33,394 nt of DNA from Gammaproteobacteria bacterium (lineage in GTDB: Bacteria > Pseudomonadota > Gammaproteobacteria > UBA6429 > Thiohalophilaceae), in contig JAHECZ010000028.1 of the NCBI GenBank assembly GCA_024641475.1, positions 1 through 33,394 of the forward strand, given 5' to 3'. The notes below the pieces were generated by a model. The model had not been told where the DNA came from. It did no database searches and worked only from the letters and a program-made list of their open reading frames with translations. A program made the translations under genes and the position numbers. Below, piece by piece: positions 15,786-25,316 of this stretch (its first letter is position 1; each line of letters starts with the position of its first letter).

Positions 15786-16577
15786 CTATTCGGCGTCGTT
15801 CGCGCAGCGAAACCCAACTGATCCATAGATCGTGTCGCCGCTAATTGGTGGTTTGACATTGCGATATGATGCGCGCAGGTTTTTGACTTTTTCGTCCCAG
15901 GAGGCACCGCGGATGACTTTGCCGTCGCTGTGTTTGGGATAGTCGAGTTCACCTTTGGCGTAATGCGCCAGTGCATCTTTGGCGTAACCATTGGCGACCC
16001 ATTCACCGGCGTTGCCGTACATATCGTAAATGCCCAGGGTATTCGGCGCGCGCGATGCGACTGGCCAGGTGCGATCTTCGCCGCAGCCATCTTTTTCACC
16101 TTTGACGGAGCCGGTGGTCTTGCCATCGTTGGCGATGGCTTGGGTGCAATTGATCGATTTACCGGTGTAATAAGGCGACGTGGTACCAGCGCGCGCAGCT
16201 TTTTCCCATTCGGCTTCCCACGGCAAGCGTTTACCCTGAGTGGCACAATATTTTTCAGCATCGACCCAGTCAACGCAATTCACCGGATGATTATCGCGAG
16301 ATGGCGCGGCGTAATTACAATATTGATTACGGGTGTGGTCCTTTGGGACCGCGCACTTACCTGTGTTCACACAGTCACGATATTGCGCGACGGTGACTTC
16401 GCGCGCATCGATGCTGAATGCGGGCACCTTGACGGTAACGGCGGGTTTTTCATCGGTATCGCAGAGTTTATCTCCGGAAGAACAACCCATGCGGAAGGTT
16501 CCCGCTGGCACGGTGATCATGTTGTCACCCCACGCCAGTGTGGTACAGAGTAACAAAACGTATCCCAGGTTGCGCAT
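15786..16577 (-). CDS. Exported SUMF1/formylglycine-enzyme-fold protein
   Basis: A 263-residue protein with a signal peptide of about 17 residues ('LGYVLLLCTTLAWG') and a SUMF1/FGE-sulfatase domain. Typical blocks are 'TVPAGTFRMG', 'VTVAQYRDCV', 'HPVNCVDWVDAEKYC', 'RLPWEAEWEKAARAG', 'YGNAGEWVANGY', 'IRGASWDE' and 'GSVGFRCA'. True formylglycine-generating enzymes bind copper through two Cys near the 'SYRN' region. Those are absent here, so formylglycine formation is unlikely; many bacterial relatives are structural or serve other roles. Several extra Cys may form disulfides in the periplasm. AAGGAG sits close before the ATG at 16577. No sulfatase gene lies nearby. Confidence 0.85.
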   Translation of the reverse strand: MRNLGYVLLLCTTLAWGDNMITVPAGTFRMGCSSGDKLCDTDEKPAVTVKVPAFSIDAREVTVAQYRDCVNTGKCAVPKDHTRNQYCNYAAPSRDNHPVNCVDWVDAEKYCATQGKRLPWEAEWEKAARAGTTSPYYTGKSINCTQAIANDGKTTGSVKGEKDGCGEDRTWPVASRAPNTLGIYDMYGNAGEWVANGYAKDALAHYAKGELDYPKHSDGKVIRGASWDEKVKNLRASYRNVKPPISGDTIYGSVGFRCANDAE

Positions 16578-17100
16578 CTATATCTCCTTGAGAAATCAAG
16601 CGACAACGGTAGCTGATCCAGTGTCAGTCTGCCAGCACCGTTTTAAATTATGTGACAGGTTGCATCAGTCTGATATTTTCATTTTATATTTATCGCAAGC
16701 CAATTTTGCGATGGCGTGCGAACTGGTAACTGCAGCCCCCACGGTAATGAGTAACGCGATAGCGGAGTGACATAGCGACAAACAGTAAGGCATTGGTTAT
16801 GTATGAGAAGACCTGCGCAGTGCGTGAAAACTTGCAAATTAAATAATGCTGGATAAATTTCTATCGTTTTTGTAGTTAACATAAATTTGTGTAGGTGAGG
16901 GGAATGGAACAGCACAAAAATTGTGGGAGATCCACGTGTATTTGCGGGAGTAGAGCAAGGTTAATTTGTCATCGTTTCCTTGTTTTAAGCCGGGTTTTAA
17001 GTAGTATGTATTTATATATAGAATGGTAATTAGTAAAGTGTATTGGATAAGCGCGCCGCAGCGCGTTGGTTGATGTCAATGTTGCCAAGGTAGCGTTCAG
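16578..17100. other. Long divergent intergenic region
   Basis: About 520 bases lie between the divergent SUMF1-fold gene and hybrid kinase gene. The last 150 bases are AT-rich (including a stretch reading TTATATATAG near 17010) and could hold the kinase promoter. I saw no terminator, RNA gene or convincing ORF. A 78-codon frame on the minus strand (16679-16915) has no ribosome binding site and looks non-coding. Confidence 0.5.
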
Positions 17101-19893
17101 TTGCACAAATTCATTGAAAATTTACGATCGGCCATGGTTCTTCGGCCAGGCATCGGCCGGCGTCTGGCGCTGTGGATTCTGGCGTTCAGTTCGGTGGTGA
17201 CGCTGGTTTCAACAGGCTTGCAGTTGACGCTGGAATTTAATCGTGACGTGGCGGGGATCGAGCGGATGATCGAGCAGATCCGCGAGAGTTATTCCAACAG
17301 TCTTGCCAGTAGTTTGTGGGTGACCAGTAAAAGTGATGTGCAAATCCAGCTGGATGGGATAATGCGCCAGCCCGACATGCAATTTCTTCAAGTACGCACA
17401 GAGTCAGATCAGATTTTTGCCACGGCCGGGACACGCTCCGATCAGCATATCGTGCAGCTGGAAATTCCACTGTATTTTATCCACCGCAATTCACCACACT
17501 ACATGGGCAAGCTCATTGCCGTAGCCAGTCTGAACGGGGCCTATCTGCGCCTGAAAGACAAGGTCGTGGTTATTCTGTTAACACAAACGATTAAAACATT
17601 TCTGGTTTCGTTTTTTATTTTATTTTTATTTAATCTGTTAGTGGGACGGCATTTGCAAAAAATTGTCCGGCATACCGAATTAGTCGAAGCGGGCAAGCAC
17701 AGTCCAGTGCTGGTGCTGGATCGCCAGAGCAAATTCGATACCCGGCAGGATGAGTTATATCAACTGGTTGCTGCCTATAACCACATGAATTTGCGTTTGA
17801 CCAAGGCGTATCAACTCAAGCAGGAGAGCGAGGAGATCACGCGTTTGATGATCGACGCCGTGCAGGACTACGCTATTTTGCGCCTCGACACACACGGGTT
17901 TGTGGAAACGTGGAATCAAGGCGCTGCGCGTATGTTTGGTTATGATGCAGCCGTGATAATCAATCAGCCGCATGCAAAGTTTTTTCTGCCCGAAGATACG
18001 TTTCATGGCAGGCCGAAACAATTGCTGGAGCAGGCGCAGCAGTGGGGCAGCGCTAAAAGTGAAGGTTGGCGCGTGCGTAAAGACGGCACAACGTTCTGGG
18101 CTGAGGAAACCTGCACGACATTGTCCGATGCCAACGATCAACTGCGTGGCTACTCGACGATAGTGCACGACATAAATGAGCGCAAATATGCCGAGCGGGA
18201 TCAGCAACGTCTGCTGCGCGCGTTGCGCTTGCTCAGCGATTGTAATCTGGCACTGACCCAGGCCGACGATGAGCAGACGCTGTTGGATGATATTTGCCGA
18301 CTGATTGTTGACACTGGTGGCCATATCATGACCTGGGTTGGGATTGCCGAACAGAACGCGGCAAAGACGGTGCGGCCGGTGGCGAGGGCTGGCAAGGATC
18401 AAGGTTATCTGGATGCGATCCATGTATCGTGGGATGAGTCAGCGCCAAGCGGATGCGGTCCGACGGGTACCGCGATCCGAACGGGCAAGACGCAAATCAA
18501 TCAGGATACGCACAGCAATCCGGCCCTGGCTCCCTGGCGAGAGGCCGCGGAGAAAGTGGGCTACCTGTCGAGCATCGCACTGCCGTTAATCAGTCATCAG
18601 CAGATTTATGGTGCGTTGACCGTTTACTCGCGGGAGCGCAATGCGTTTGCTGCGGAAGAGGTTGCGCTGCTGGAAGAGCTGGCCACTAACGTCGCCTTCG
18701 GCATCGAATCACTACGCACCCATGGACAACGAGTCGCTGCCGAGTCCGCGAATGTGGCCAAGAGTGCGTTTCTGGCCAATATGTCGCACGAAATACGTAC
18801 ACCACTGAATGCTATCACCGGGATGGCGCATATTCTTCGCCGCACCAGTATTACCGCGGAACAGGCGGGCTTGCTCGACAAGATCGATATATCCAGTGCG
18901 CACCTGCTGGATATTATCAATGTCATTCTCGATCTGTCCAAGATCGAAGCAGGCAAATTTCTTCTTGAGGAAACCGAAGTCAATATCGATAACATTGTTT
19001 CCAACGTTGCTTCCATGCTGCACGATCGGGCGCAGCAAAAAAAATTGCAGTTACGTACCGAAGTTCAGCCGTTAGGCATACATCTGCGGGGTGATGCCAC
19101 CCGGATACAGCAGGCGTTAATTAATTACACCAACAATGCCATCAAGTTTACCGACAGCGGTAGCATCACGCTGCGCACCAGGCTTATAGAAGAAACGGAT
19201 GAGCAGGTGCTGATGCGTTTTGAGGTGCAGGATACCGGCATTGGCATCACCGCAGAGGTGGCGTCACGCTTATTTGCCGATTTCGAACAGGCTGATAATT
19301 CCACCACACGCAAATACGGCGGCACCGGGCTGGGGCTGGCGATAACCCGCAAATTGGCGCAGATCATGGGTGGCGATGCCGGTGTAACGAGTGTACCGGG
19401 TGTGGGCAGTACATTCTGGTTCACGGCGCGGTTAAGAAAAGGTACTGCGCCAGTAGTTTCAACCGTAGCGTCTGTGCCGTTAGATACCGCCGAATCGCTG
19501 CTGGTTCGTGAACAGCGTGGTCGGCGGATACTGTTGGCCGAAGATGATCTGTTTAACCGTGAAATTGCCTTGTATCTGTTGCGCAATGTCGGGCTGGAAG
19601 TCACTGTGGCAGAAGATGGTGTCAGTGCCGTCAAGTTAGCCGAACAAAACAACTATGATCTGATCCTGATGGATTTGCAGATGCCGCGCATGGGGGGAAT
19701 CGAAGCAACACAAGCAATTCGCAAGCTGGCATCAGGCGGCAGCGTACCGATTCTCGCCATGACGGCCAATGCATTTGTGGAGGATAAAACCCGGTGTTAT
19801 GCCGCCGGGATGAATGACTTCATTACCAAACCGGTCACGCCGGCAGTGCTATATGGAATTTTACTTAAATGGTTATCGCAGGGTTCGCGGTAA
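17101..19893 (+). CDS. Hybrid sensor histidine kinase (TM-sensor-TM-PAS-GAF-HisKA-HATPase-REC)
   Basis: A 930-residue membrane sensor. Helices at about 22-44 and 156-181 enclose a periplasmic domain of about 110 residues, followed by a HAMP-like linker. A PAS/PAC domain follows (247-362), then a GAF-type domain (373-538), HisKA with His563 in '[12 protein letters not shown]', HATPase with 'DTGIGI' and 'GGTGLGLA' (662-780), and a receiver with Asp858 and Lys910. The attached receiver implies a phosphorelay needing a separate Hpt protein. The proposed start is TTG at 17101; an in-frame ATG at 17134 is an alternative, and neither has a strong ribosome binding site. A periplasmic binding protein gene follows after 26 bases and probably serves as co-sensor. 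Confidence 0.9.
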   Translation: MHKFIENLRSAMVLRPGIGRRLALWILAFSSVVTLVSTGLQLTLEFNRDVAGIERMIEQIRESYSNSLASSLWVTSKSDVQIQLDGIMRQPDMQFLQVRTESDQIFATAGTRSDQHIVQLEIPLYFIHRNSPHYMGKLIAVASLNGAYLRLKDKVVVILLTQTIKTFLVSFFILFLFNLLVGRHLQKIVRHTELVEAGKHSPVLVLDRQSKFDTRQDELYQLVAAYNHMNLRLTKAYQLKQESEEITRLMIDAVQDYAILRLDTHGFVETWNQGAARMFGYDAAVIINQPHAKFFLPEDTFHGRPKQLLEQAQQWGSAKSEGWRVRKDGTTFWAEETCTTLSDANDQLRGYSTIVHDINERKYAERDQQRLLRALRLLSDCNLALTQADDEQTLLDDICRLIVDTGGHIMTWVGIAEQNAAKTVRPVARAGKDQGYLDAIHVSWDESAPSGCGPTGTAIRTGKTQINQDTHSNPALAPWREAAEKVGYLSSIALPLISHQQIYGALTVYSRERNAFAAEEVALLEELATNVAFGIESLRTHGQRVAAESANVAKSAFLANMSHEIRTPLNAITGMAHILRRTSITAEQAGLLDKIDISSAHLLDIINVILDLSKIEAGKFLLEETEVNIDNIVSNVASMLHDRAQQKKLQLRTEVQPLGIHLRGDATRIQQALINYTNNAIKFTDSGSITLRTRLIEETDEQVLMRFEVQDTGIGITAEVASRLFADFEQADNSTTRKYGGTGLGLAITRKLAQIMGGDAGVTSVPGVGSTFWFTARLRKGTAPVVSTVASVPLDTAESLLVREQRGRRILLAEDDLFNREIALYLLRNVGLEVTVAEDGVSAVKLAEQNNYDLILMDLQMPRMGGIEATQAIRKLASGGSVPILAMTANAFVEDKTRCYAAGMNDFITKPVTPAVLYGILLKWLSQGSR

Positions 19894-19919
19894 TCTGTCA
19901 ACAGGAGAAAGGAGTCAAC

Positions 19920-20732
19920 ATGCAAGCTGGATTAAATCTGAAACTACGTCTGTATATCAGTACAGCATGGGTATTATTAGCAGTGCTGCACAGCAGCGAT
20001 ATTCTGGCCAGTGCGCTGCCGGATTGTTCCCGAACTCTGACGCTGGCTTATCATGATCATGGCATGTTGTATTCCACAAATCTGGATCAAGGCATCGATA
20101 AGGATGTAGCCGTAGAGATGATCCGCCGTAGCGGTTGCAAGGTCGAGATAAGCGTGATGCCGCGCTCGCGGATCTGGTTATGGATCGAATCCGGGCAGCT
20201 GGATTTCAGCATGTCGGGTATTACCAATCCGCAGCGAGACCAATTCGCCGGGTTTGCCTGGTATCTGTATAACAAATATTATTTTCTGGTGCGCAATGAC
20301 AGCCAGGTTAAAAGCCTGGCGGAATTCGAAAAAAATCCCAGGCTGGAGATGGGAGCCATCCGCAGTTTTCGTTACAGCAAGAATGCCAATGAGCTGGTCG
20401 ATCGACTTACAGCACAACATCGCGTCACCGAAGTCCCTAATCACGCGCAATTGTTAGGCATGATACAGCTCAATCGTATTCAGGGGATGATCATCGAACC
20501 GTTTAATTACACCCAGGTAGACAGTCATGCCTTGCAGAAGATCACCCATGTCATCGAAACCGGTGATCCACCGGTATTGCATGGCTTGATTATGTCAAAG
20601 AAATCCCTGTCGGCAACCGAACAGGCCAGGTGGCGTGCCATCATCGATGATATGCGCAAGGACGGTACGATGTTAAAAATCCTGAAAAAATATTTCGATA
20701 CTAAAATGGCCGAGGCGATGGCGAATTTCTAA
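19920..20732 (+). CDS. Periplasmic substrate-binding protein, SBP_bac_3 type
   Basis: A 270-residue exported protein. A signal peptide covers about residues 1-32 (ending near 'LASA'), followed by a type 3 solute-binding domain: 'LTLAYHDHGMLY', 'GIDKDVAVEMIRRSG', 'SRIWLWIESGQLDFSMSGI' and 'WYLYNKYYFLVR' follow the amino-acid-binding pattern. No ABC permease or ATPase gene is present, and the gene sits 26 bases after a hybrid histidine kinase. A sensing role is therefore more likely than transport. The ATG at 19920 is preceded by AGGAGAAAGGAG. The stop codon TAA (20730-20732) is formed by the tip of a MITE-like element, directly after the last Phe codon. Confidence 0.85.
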   Translation: MQAGLNLKLRLYISTAWVLLAVLHSSDILASALPDCSRTLTLAYHDHGMLYSTNLDQGIDKDVAVEMIRRSGCKVEISVMPRSRIWLWIESGQLDFSMSGITNPQRDQFAGFAWYLYNKYYFLVRNDSQVKSLAEFEKNPRLEMGAIRSFRYSKNANELVDRLTAQHRVTEVPNHAQLLGMIQLNRIQGMIIEPFNYTQVDSHALQKITHVIETGDPPVLHGLIMSKKSLSATEQARWRAIIDDMRKDGTMLKILKKYFDTKMAEAMANF

Positions 20733-20868
20733 ATAACTGTTCCGAAATGGTGTCCAGTATTGGCGTTAAAAGCGCGCGCCGGCATCCAGAGGTTTGGAAC
20801 TTGAAAAAGACTGGATTCCCGCCTGAAGTTTATACCCGATAGGGTACGGGAATGACGCAAGATGAATT
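20729..20868. mobile_element. MITE-like element, copy C (partial, joined to a REP-like palindrome)
   Basis: The first 57 bases (20729-20785) match the right end of the copies at 1744-1865 and 27390-27513 in inverted orientation, starting with the same CTAAATAACTG tip. The matching far end is missing. Instead the sequence continues into a different palindromic repeat: ATTCCCG (20815-20821) pairs with CGGGAAT further on, with TACCC-GATA-GGGTA nested inside. This is the type of dispersed 'GGATTCCCG...CGGGAATGACG' repeat common in proteobacteria. The right border is approximate. It lies between two convergent signalling operons and may also act as their terminator. Confidence 0.65.
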
Positions 20869-20924
20869 AATCAGAGCTTCATTAGGTGGTTACCGTAAAA
20901 ATAGCCAGCGCAGATTCGACCCGG

Positions 20925-21314
20925 CTATTTTAACCATTGCACCAGTGTCGACAGCAACAACGCCTTCGTGAATGGCTTGGTGATATAGTCCTGCATACCC
21001 GCATCTTTACAACGTTGTCGATCTTCGTCGGAATTATTGCCGGTCATGGCCACGATGGGCGTGTGCTGATAGCCCGGGATTTGACGAATACGCTGAGCAG
21101 CTGCAACGCCAGTGACATGTGGCATTTGTATATCCATCAGGATCAAGTCGTAATGTGTTTGTGTGGCCAATTCCACGGCGATAGCACCATTTTCTGCTAC
21201 ATCGAGTTGCAATCCCGGTTGTTTGACTAACAACTCCATCACCAGTTTCTGAAGAAAAGGTTCGTCTTCAGCCAGCAATATGTGTTTGCAAGCAGAGTTG
21301 TTCGGTTGTTGCAT
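20925..21314 (-). CDS. Single-domain response regulator (REC only)
   Basis: A 129-residue CheY-like receiver: acidic pocket 'LLAEDE' (13-18), phosphoacceptor Asp61 in 'LILMDIQMP', a Thr in 'AMTGNN', and Lys113 in 'YITKPF'. There is no output domain, so it probably shuttles phosphate to or from the Hpt domain of the kinase two genes upstream, or binds a target protein. It resembles the receivers attached to hybrid kinases more than motility CheY. The ATG at 21314 has AGGGA about seven bases upstream. It is the last gene of a five-gene minus-strand operon, 29 bases after the REC-HATPase gene. Confidence 0.9.
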   Translation of the reverse strand: MQQPNNSACKHILLAEDEPFLQKLVMELLVKQPGLQLDVAENGAIAVELATQTHYDLILMDIQMPHVTGVAAAQRIRQIPGYQHTPIVAMTGNNSDEDRQRCKDAGMQDYITKPFTKALLLSTLVQWLK

Positions 21315-21343
21315 TGTTATCCCTGTATGAAGGTTCTAATCAA

Positions 21344-22285
21344 TTAGTTAATTGTGGTTGTCTGGTCGTTGTTATTCGTCGCGAGCGGCCGGGTTGCCGG
21401 TATATGGACGGTGGTAATGACGGTGTTGCCATTGCCGGTATATTCCAACATATCAAAATGCAGCATTTTGGACATTGCGATGCCTCGGCCATGCAGGTGA
21501 AAGGCGCGTACCGGGCAAAATTCCAGGTAGGGTTTCCAGTTGAAACCTTTGCCCTGATCCCGAATGGTAACAACATAGGAGTCGGTAGATTTTTCCAGAT
21601 TGACTGTGACTGCACGGGATGCATAGCGCGGCATCTTTAAGCGCAGATTAATTTCCTGTTCCCAATAATTTTCTTCCAACAGTCGACCTTTATCCGCGTA
21701 GGAAATGTCCAGATTGCCGTGTTCGATTGCATTGATGAGCAATTCGACATAGCCATTCAGGCTACGATCCGGATCGGGACTGGCATTGGCAAGTAACAAG
21801 GCGAGATCCTTGGCTTCAGCAATCGTGCGACAAGTAAATTCGGCACGCGTCAATAGAATCAGGCCTCTGGTATGTTCGGTTAGCCGGTGTTTTAAATCCA
21901 GTTGTTCCTGTGCATCTTGCAGGGTGTTCTTGATAACCTGTTGCAGGATGACATCGGAAGCAGGTTTCATTAAATAGTAAAAGGCGCCCGCCGCCAGACC
22001 GGCAGCAACATCATCTTCATTCTTGTCGCCGGTCAGCAGAATCACAGGAATATCTTGCAAAGACTCACTGGCGCGAATGCGTTTTAAGAGCGCAATGCCA
22101 TCCAGTTTGGGCATTTGTTTGTCGAGCAAGACCAAATCAAACGGCTGCGGCGCTGCGGATAACAGTTCCCAGGCGGATTCGCCGTTGTCGGCGGTAGTGA
22201 CCTGATAGCCGGCAGTTTCAAGCGAGCTGCGTAGCAGAGCCAGGAAAAATTCATCATCATCGACAACCAGTAAATGCCTAACCAC
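21344..22285 (-). CDS. Receiver-HATPase protein (REC + SpoIIAB/RsbW-like ATPase domain)
   Basis: A 313-residue cytosolic protein. The N-terminal receiver has phosphoacceptor Asp55 ('LVLLDKQMP') and Lys107. A linker helix follows, then a C-terminal HATPase_c domain of the anti-sigma kinase kind, with N box '[11 protein letters not shown]', G1 'DQGKGF' and G2 'HGRGIAMSK'. There is no HisKA domain, so it should not be an ordinary histidine kinase. RsbW-like ATPases bind or phosphorylate STAS partners, and the receiver would gate this. In-frame ATGs exist at 22315 and 22300, but the GTG at 22285 has GAGGAG seven bases upstream and is preferred. It overlaps the kinase stop by 8 bases. No STAS or PP2C gene is seen nearby. 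Confidence 0.85.
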   Translation of the reverse strand: MVRHLLVVDDDEFFLALLRSSLETAGYQVTTADNGESAWELLSAAPQPFDLVLLDKQMPKLDGIALLKRIRASESLQDIPVILLTGDKNEDDVAAGLAAGAFYYLMKPASDVILQQVIKNTLQDAQEQLDLKHRLTEHTRGLILLTRAEFTCRTIAEAKDLALLLANASPDPDRSLNGYVELLINAIEHGNLDISYADKGRLLEENYWEQEINLRLKMPRYASRAVTVNLEKSTDSYVVTIRDQGKGFNWKPYLEFCPVRAFHLHGRGIAMSKMLHFDMLEYTGNGNTVITTVHIPATRPLATNNNDQTTTIN

Positions 22286-25200
22286 GTGGTGACTCCTCAT
22301 TTTTAGCAAAATCATGCGTTAATGTAGCGAGATAAGTAATTACAGAAGCCATTTCTTCCTGGAATTCAGGAACAAGTGACGATACGGTTACTGCGTCACG
22401 ATTTTTGCCGGTGTGTTCGAGTTGTTCGCACAACTCCCCCAGCTGCATCGCTCCCACGGTGCGCGAAGACGATTTCAACTTGTGTGCATGGTTGGCAAGT
22501 TCAGTGAGATTGCCATCGGCATAGGCGGTGGTGATTTCCATGCCGATCTGTTGTGCGCGGACGCGATAGTCAGCGAGAAATTTGTGGATGAGCGCGGTAT
22601 TGTCACCGACATACTCTTTCAGGATATTCACATCAACCGGTACGGTGAACTCTCTGGTGGCAGAGACTGTGGTAGCGGGACTGTTCAGTGGCTGTTTTGC
22701 TGGCCCCCACTTTTGCAGTGTCGCCTTGAAATCGGCCAGCATCACCGGTTTGGCAAGAAAGTCGTCCATACCCGCTGCGATACAACGTTCGGCTTCACCT
22801 TTCATGGCATTGGCCGTGAGCGCGACGATCGGGGTTCGCGCGCGCTCACTTTTGATTTCTTCCGCACGAATCGCGGCAGTGAGTTGATAACCATCCATAG
22901 TTGGCATATGCAGGTCAGTGAATAGCAGTCCATAGTTGCCGGTGATCCAGCGTGAATACGCCTCGCGACCATTTGCGGCGATGTCAGCGTGGTAGCCCAT
23001 CAGTGCCAGCTGTTGGCGTATGACCTCCTGATTCGTTTCGTTATCTTCTGCAACCAGGATCAGTTGCGAGTTGTGTGTGTTAGCCGTCGGTATCTGTGTC
23101 GTGCTTGCGGTATCTGGATGAATAGCAGATATCTTGGCGGGCAGTTGCGAGATCTGTGCAAGGGCAAAAGGTAAGCGGAGAATAAAGCTGCTGCCGACAT
23201 TGGGTGTGCTAATCAAACGAATTTCACCGCCCATCAGCTCGGCAAGGCGACGGCAAATGACCAGGCCCAGGCCACTACCACCATAGTGACGCGTTGTCGT
23301 GGCATCTGCCTGAGTGAATGGGGTGAACAGGCGCTGTTGGGTTGCTGCATCGATTCCAATGCCATTATCCTGTACGCTGATTTCAAGCCAGATACGATCT
23401 GGTTCCTGATTGGCTACTTGCGCATGGATTTTAACCTGAGCTTGTCGTTGCAGGTTGGTCGAAAATTTAATGGCATTACTGATCAGGTTTGCGAGTATTT
23501 GACGCAAGCGCAACATGTCGCCATGCACAGCGCCAGGTAGTTGTGAATCAACCTCATAGGTAAGCGCAATGTTATTTTGCAGCGCTGTTGTAGAAAACAG
23601 ACCGCAGGTACTCAGGATGATCTCGCGTACCGAGAACGGTTCCGGTGAGAGCGTGAGCTTGTCTGCCTCAATTTTGGAAAAATCCAGAATGTCATTGAGA
23701 ATATCCAGTTGCAAATACGCCGATTCACGAATCGTCATGGCTAATGTATGTTGATGTTCATTCAGGGGGGTATGTAATAACACATCGGTCATGCCAATTA
23801 CTCCATTCATAGGCGTACGGATTTCGTGACTCATATTGGCCAGAAATTCTGTTTTGGCCTTGTTGGCAGCTTCTGCGGTAGTTCTGGCTGTGCGTAGTTC
23901 AGCTTCAACGAGTTTGAGTTCGGTGATGTCCTGCACCGACCCCGTTGAGTACAAAGGATTGCCATCGGCGGCATAGGCAGTACGGCAGCGTTCCGTCACA
24001 TATTTGATGCGACCATCGGGCATCTGCAAGCGATGGGTAATGCTGTACGGTGTTTTGTCTTGTATGGATTTAGTATAGGCTTCCGCCACCGCATTCCGAT
24101 CGTCCGGATGTATCACAGCAAGAAATGCGTCGTAAGACGGGGTGAAATTTGTTGTATCGATCTCGAAGATACGATGCACTTCGTCTGACCACTGCAGCGT
24201 ATTGGTGAGTAAATCCAGTTCCCATTGGCCCATATGGGCATATTCCTGGGTTTCGGTCAGGCGCCGGTTTACGGTAGCGAGTTGCTGCGCTGTCTGCGCC
24301 AGCGCGGCACGCGCGTTAGCCTGGCGTAGATAGGCGTACGCCGCCAGGATGATCAGTGCAACTGCTGCCAACAAAAAGGTAATGATTAACCACGCAAGCT
24401 GACGCCATTCAACCAAGGCGACATGTTCAGGTTCATAGGTTGCTACGCTGACGGGATAACCTGGAACAACGTTAAGCGTGATAATATGAGGATCGATCGC
24501 TGGAGTAATGTCACTGCTCAGCAGTTTGGCGGTATCGGTACGTCCTATCAGTTCTTTGACGAGTTGCCATACAGTTGCCGCAATTTCGCTGTGATTGCCC
24601 GAGCTGGATTGAGTTGCCAGCACATGGCCATCACTGCGAAAAAGAATAATTTGTAGCACATTATCGTGCAAGACATCGTCAAATAAACGCGTGAAACGAG
24701 TGGCACTGAAAGCAGCGAAGGTAATGCCGAGAAATTTACCGTCAGGAGACTCGATACGTCGGCCCAGAATAATGATCTCTTGCCCGGTCACTTTGCTTTT
24801 GATGGGTTCAGAGATCACTTGCTTGGCGCCAGCGCGTAAGTGTTGGAAATAGGATCGATCAGAAAGATCCACAACAGGTTGCGGCCACATTCTTGAGCCG
24901 GATAAATGCCCATTGGCGTCGGTAAATGATAGTGATTCGATGTCGGTCGTGTGAACCAGCAAACTCTGCAAGTGATCATACATCGCACGTGTCGATACGT
25001 ATTTCTCAAGCTCGGCAGAGTTGCGGATGTGTGCATGCTCAATTTCTTCTTGGAGTGACGACAGAATCAGATCGGCACCAAATACGATGCGTTGTACTTG
25101 TTGTGCCAGCATCAGGCTGATATTCCCCATGTCGTCCAGTTCGTTTTGCAATGCTGTGGTTCGTGTCGTGCGCAGCATGGTGCTGGAAAAAATCAGCAAA

Positions 25201-25316
25201 ATCCCTATCACCAATGTTGCCAGTCCTGGCACCAGGTAACGCGGCTGCAAAACTGTCGACGGGAGTCGTGTCAATTTCATGATGGCCGTGATGTTGTTAT
25301 TTGCCGGGGCAGTCAT
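22278..25316 (-). CDS. Hybrid histidine kinase with Cache sensor, PAS, REC and Hpt domains
   Basis: A 1012-residue membrane protein. Helices at about 28-47 and 306-330 flank a periplasmic double-Cache-like sensor of about 255 residues ('[16 protein letters not shown]', '[14 protein letters not shown]'). Inside the cell follow PAS (358-466), HisKA with His497 ('[12 protein letters not shown]'), HATPase ('DNGIGI', 'GGSGLGL'), a receiver with Asp801 and Lys856, and a C-terminal Hpt domain with His945 in 'HAHKLKSSS'. This gives a complete phosphorelay chain in one protein. The ATG at 25316 overlaps the stop of the binding-protein gene (ATGA); an ATG at 25280 is an alternative. Its partner outputs are probably the receiver proteins of the same operon. 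Confidence 0.92.
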   Translation of the reverse strand: MTAPANNNITAIMKLTRLPSTVLQPRYLVPGLATLVIGILLIFSSTMLRTTRTTALQNELDDMGNISLMLAQQVQRIVFGADLILSSLQEEIEHAHIRNSAELEKYVSTRAMYDHLQSLLVHTTDIESLSFTDANGHLSGSRMWPQPVVDLSDRSYFQHLRAGAKQVISEPIKSKVTGQEIIILGRRIESPDGKFLGITFAAFSATRFTRLFDDVLHDNVLQIILFRSDGHVLATQSSSGNHSEIAATVWQLVKELIGRTDTAKLLSSDITPAIDPHIITLNVVPGYPVSVATYEPEHVALVEWRQLAWLIITFLLAAVALIILAAYAYLRQANARAALAQTAQQLATVNRRLTETQEYAHMGQWELDLLTNTLQWSDEVHRIFEIDTTNFTPSYDAFLAVIHPDDRNAVAEAYTKSIQDKTPYSITHRLQMPDGRIKYVTERCRTAYAADGNPLYSTGSVQDITELKLVEAELRTARTTAEAANKAKTEFLANMSHEIRTPMNGVIGMTDVLLHTPLNEHQHTLAMTIRESAYLQLDILNDILDFSKIEADKLTLSPEPFSVREIILSTCGLFSTTALQNNIALTYEVDSQLPGAVHGDMLRLRQILANLISNAIKFSTNLQRQAQVKIHAQVANQEPDRIWLEISVQDNGIGIDAATQQRLFTPFTQADATTTRHYGGSGLGLVICRRLAELMGGEIRLISTPNVGSSFILRLPFALAQISQLPAKISAIHPDTASTTQIPTANTHNSQLILVAEDNETNQEVIRQQLALMGYHADIAANGREAYSRWITGNYGLLFTDLHMPTMDGYQLTAAIRAEEIKSERARTPIVALTANAMKGEAERCIAAGMDDFLAKPVMLADFKATLQKWGPAKQPLNSPATTVSATREFTVPVDVNILKEYVGDNTALIHKFLADYRVRAQQIGMEITTAYADGNLTELANHAHKLKSSSRTVGAMQLGELCEQLEHTGKNRDAVTVSSLVPEFQEEMASVITYLATLTHDFAKNEESPRG

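Noticed and set aside
15930-16553. Long frame on the plus strand opposite the SUMF1-fold gene
   Set aside because: The minus-strand gene has a signal peptide, ribosome binding site and full domain; the plus-strand frame has none.
15786-16577. Calling the SUMF1-fold protein a formylglycine-generating enzyme
   Set aside because: The catalytic Cys positions near the C-terminus are not Cys and no sulfatase is nearby.
17755-18423. Long antisense frame (222 codons) inside the hybrid kinase gene
   Set aside because: It mirrors a strongly supported kinase sequence, has no ribosome binding site or recognisable domain, and its composition is that of a codon shadow.
22413-22925. 170-codon plus-strand frame within the Cache hybrid kinase gene
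   Set aside because: Antisense to conserved REC and Hpt motifs; no start context.
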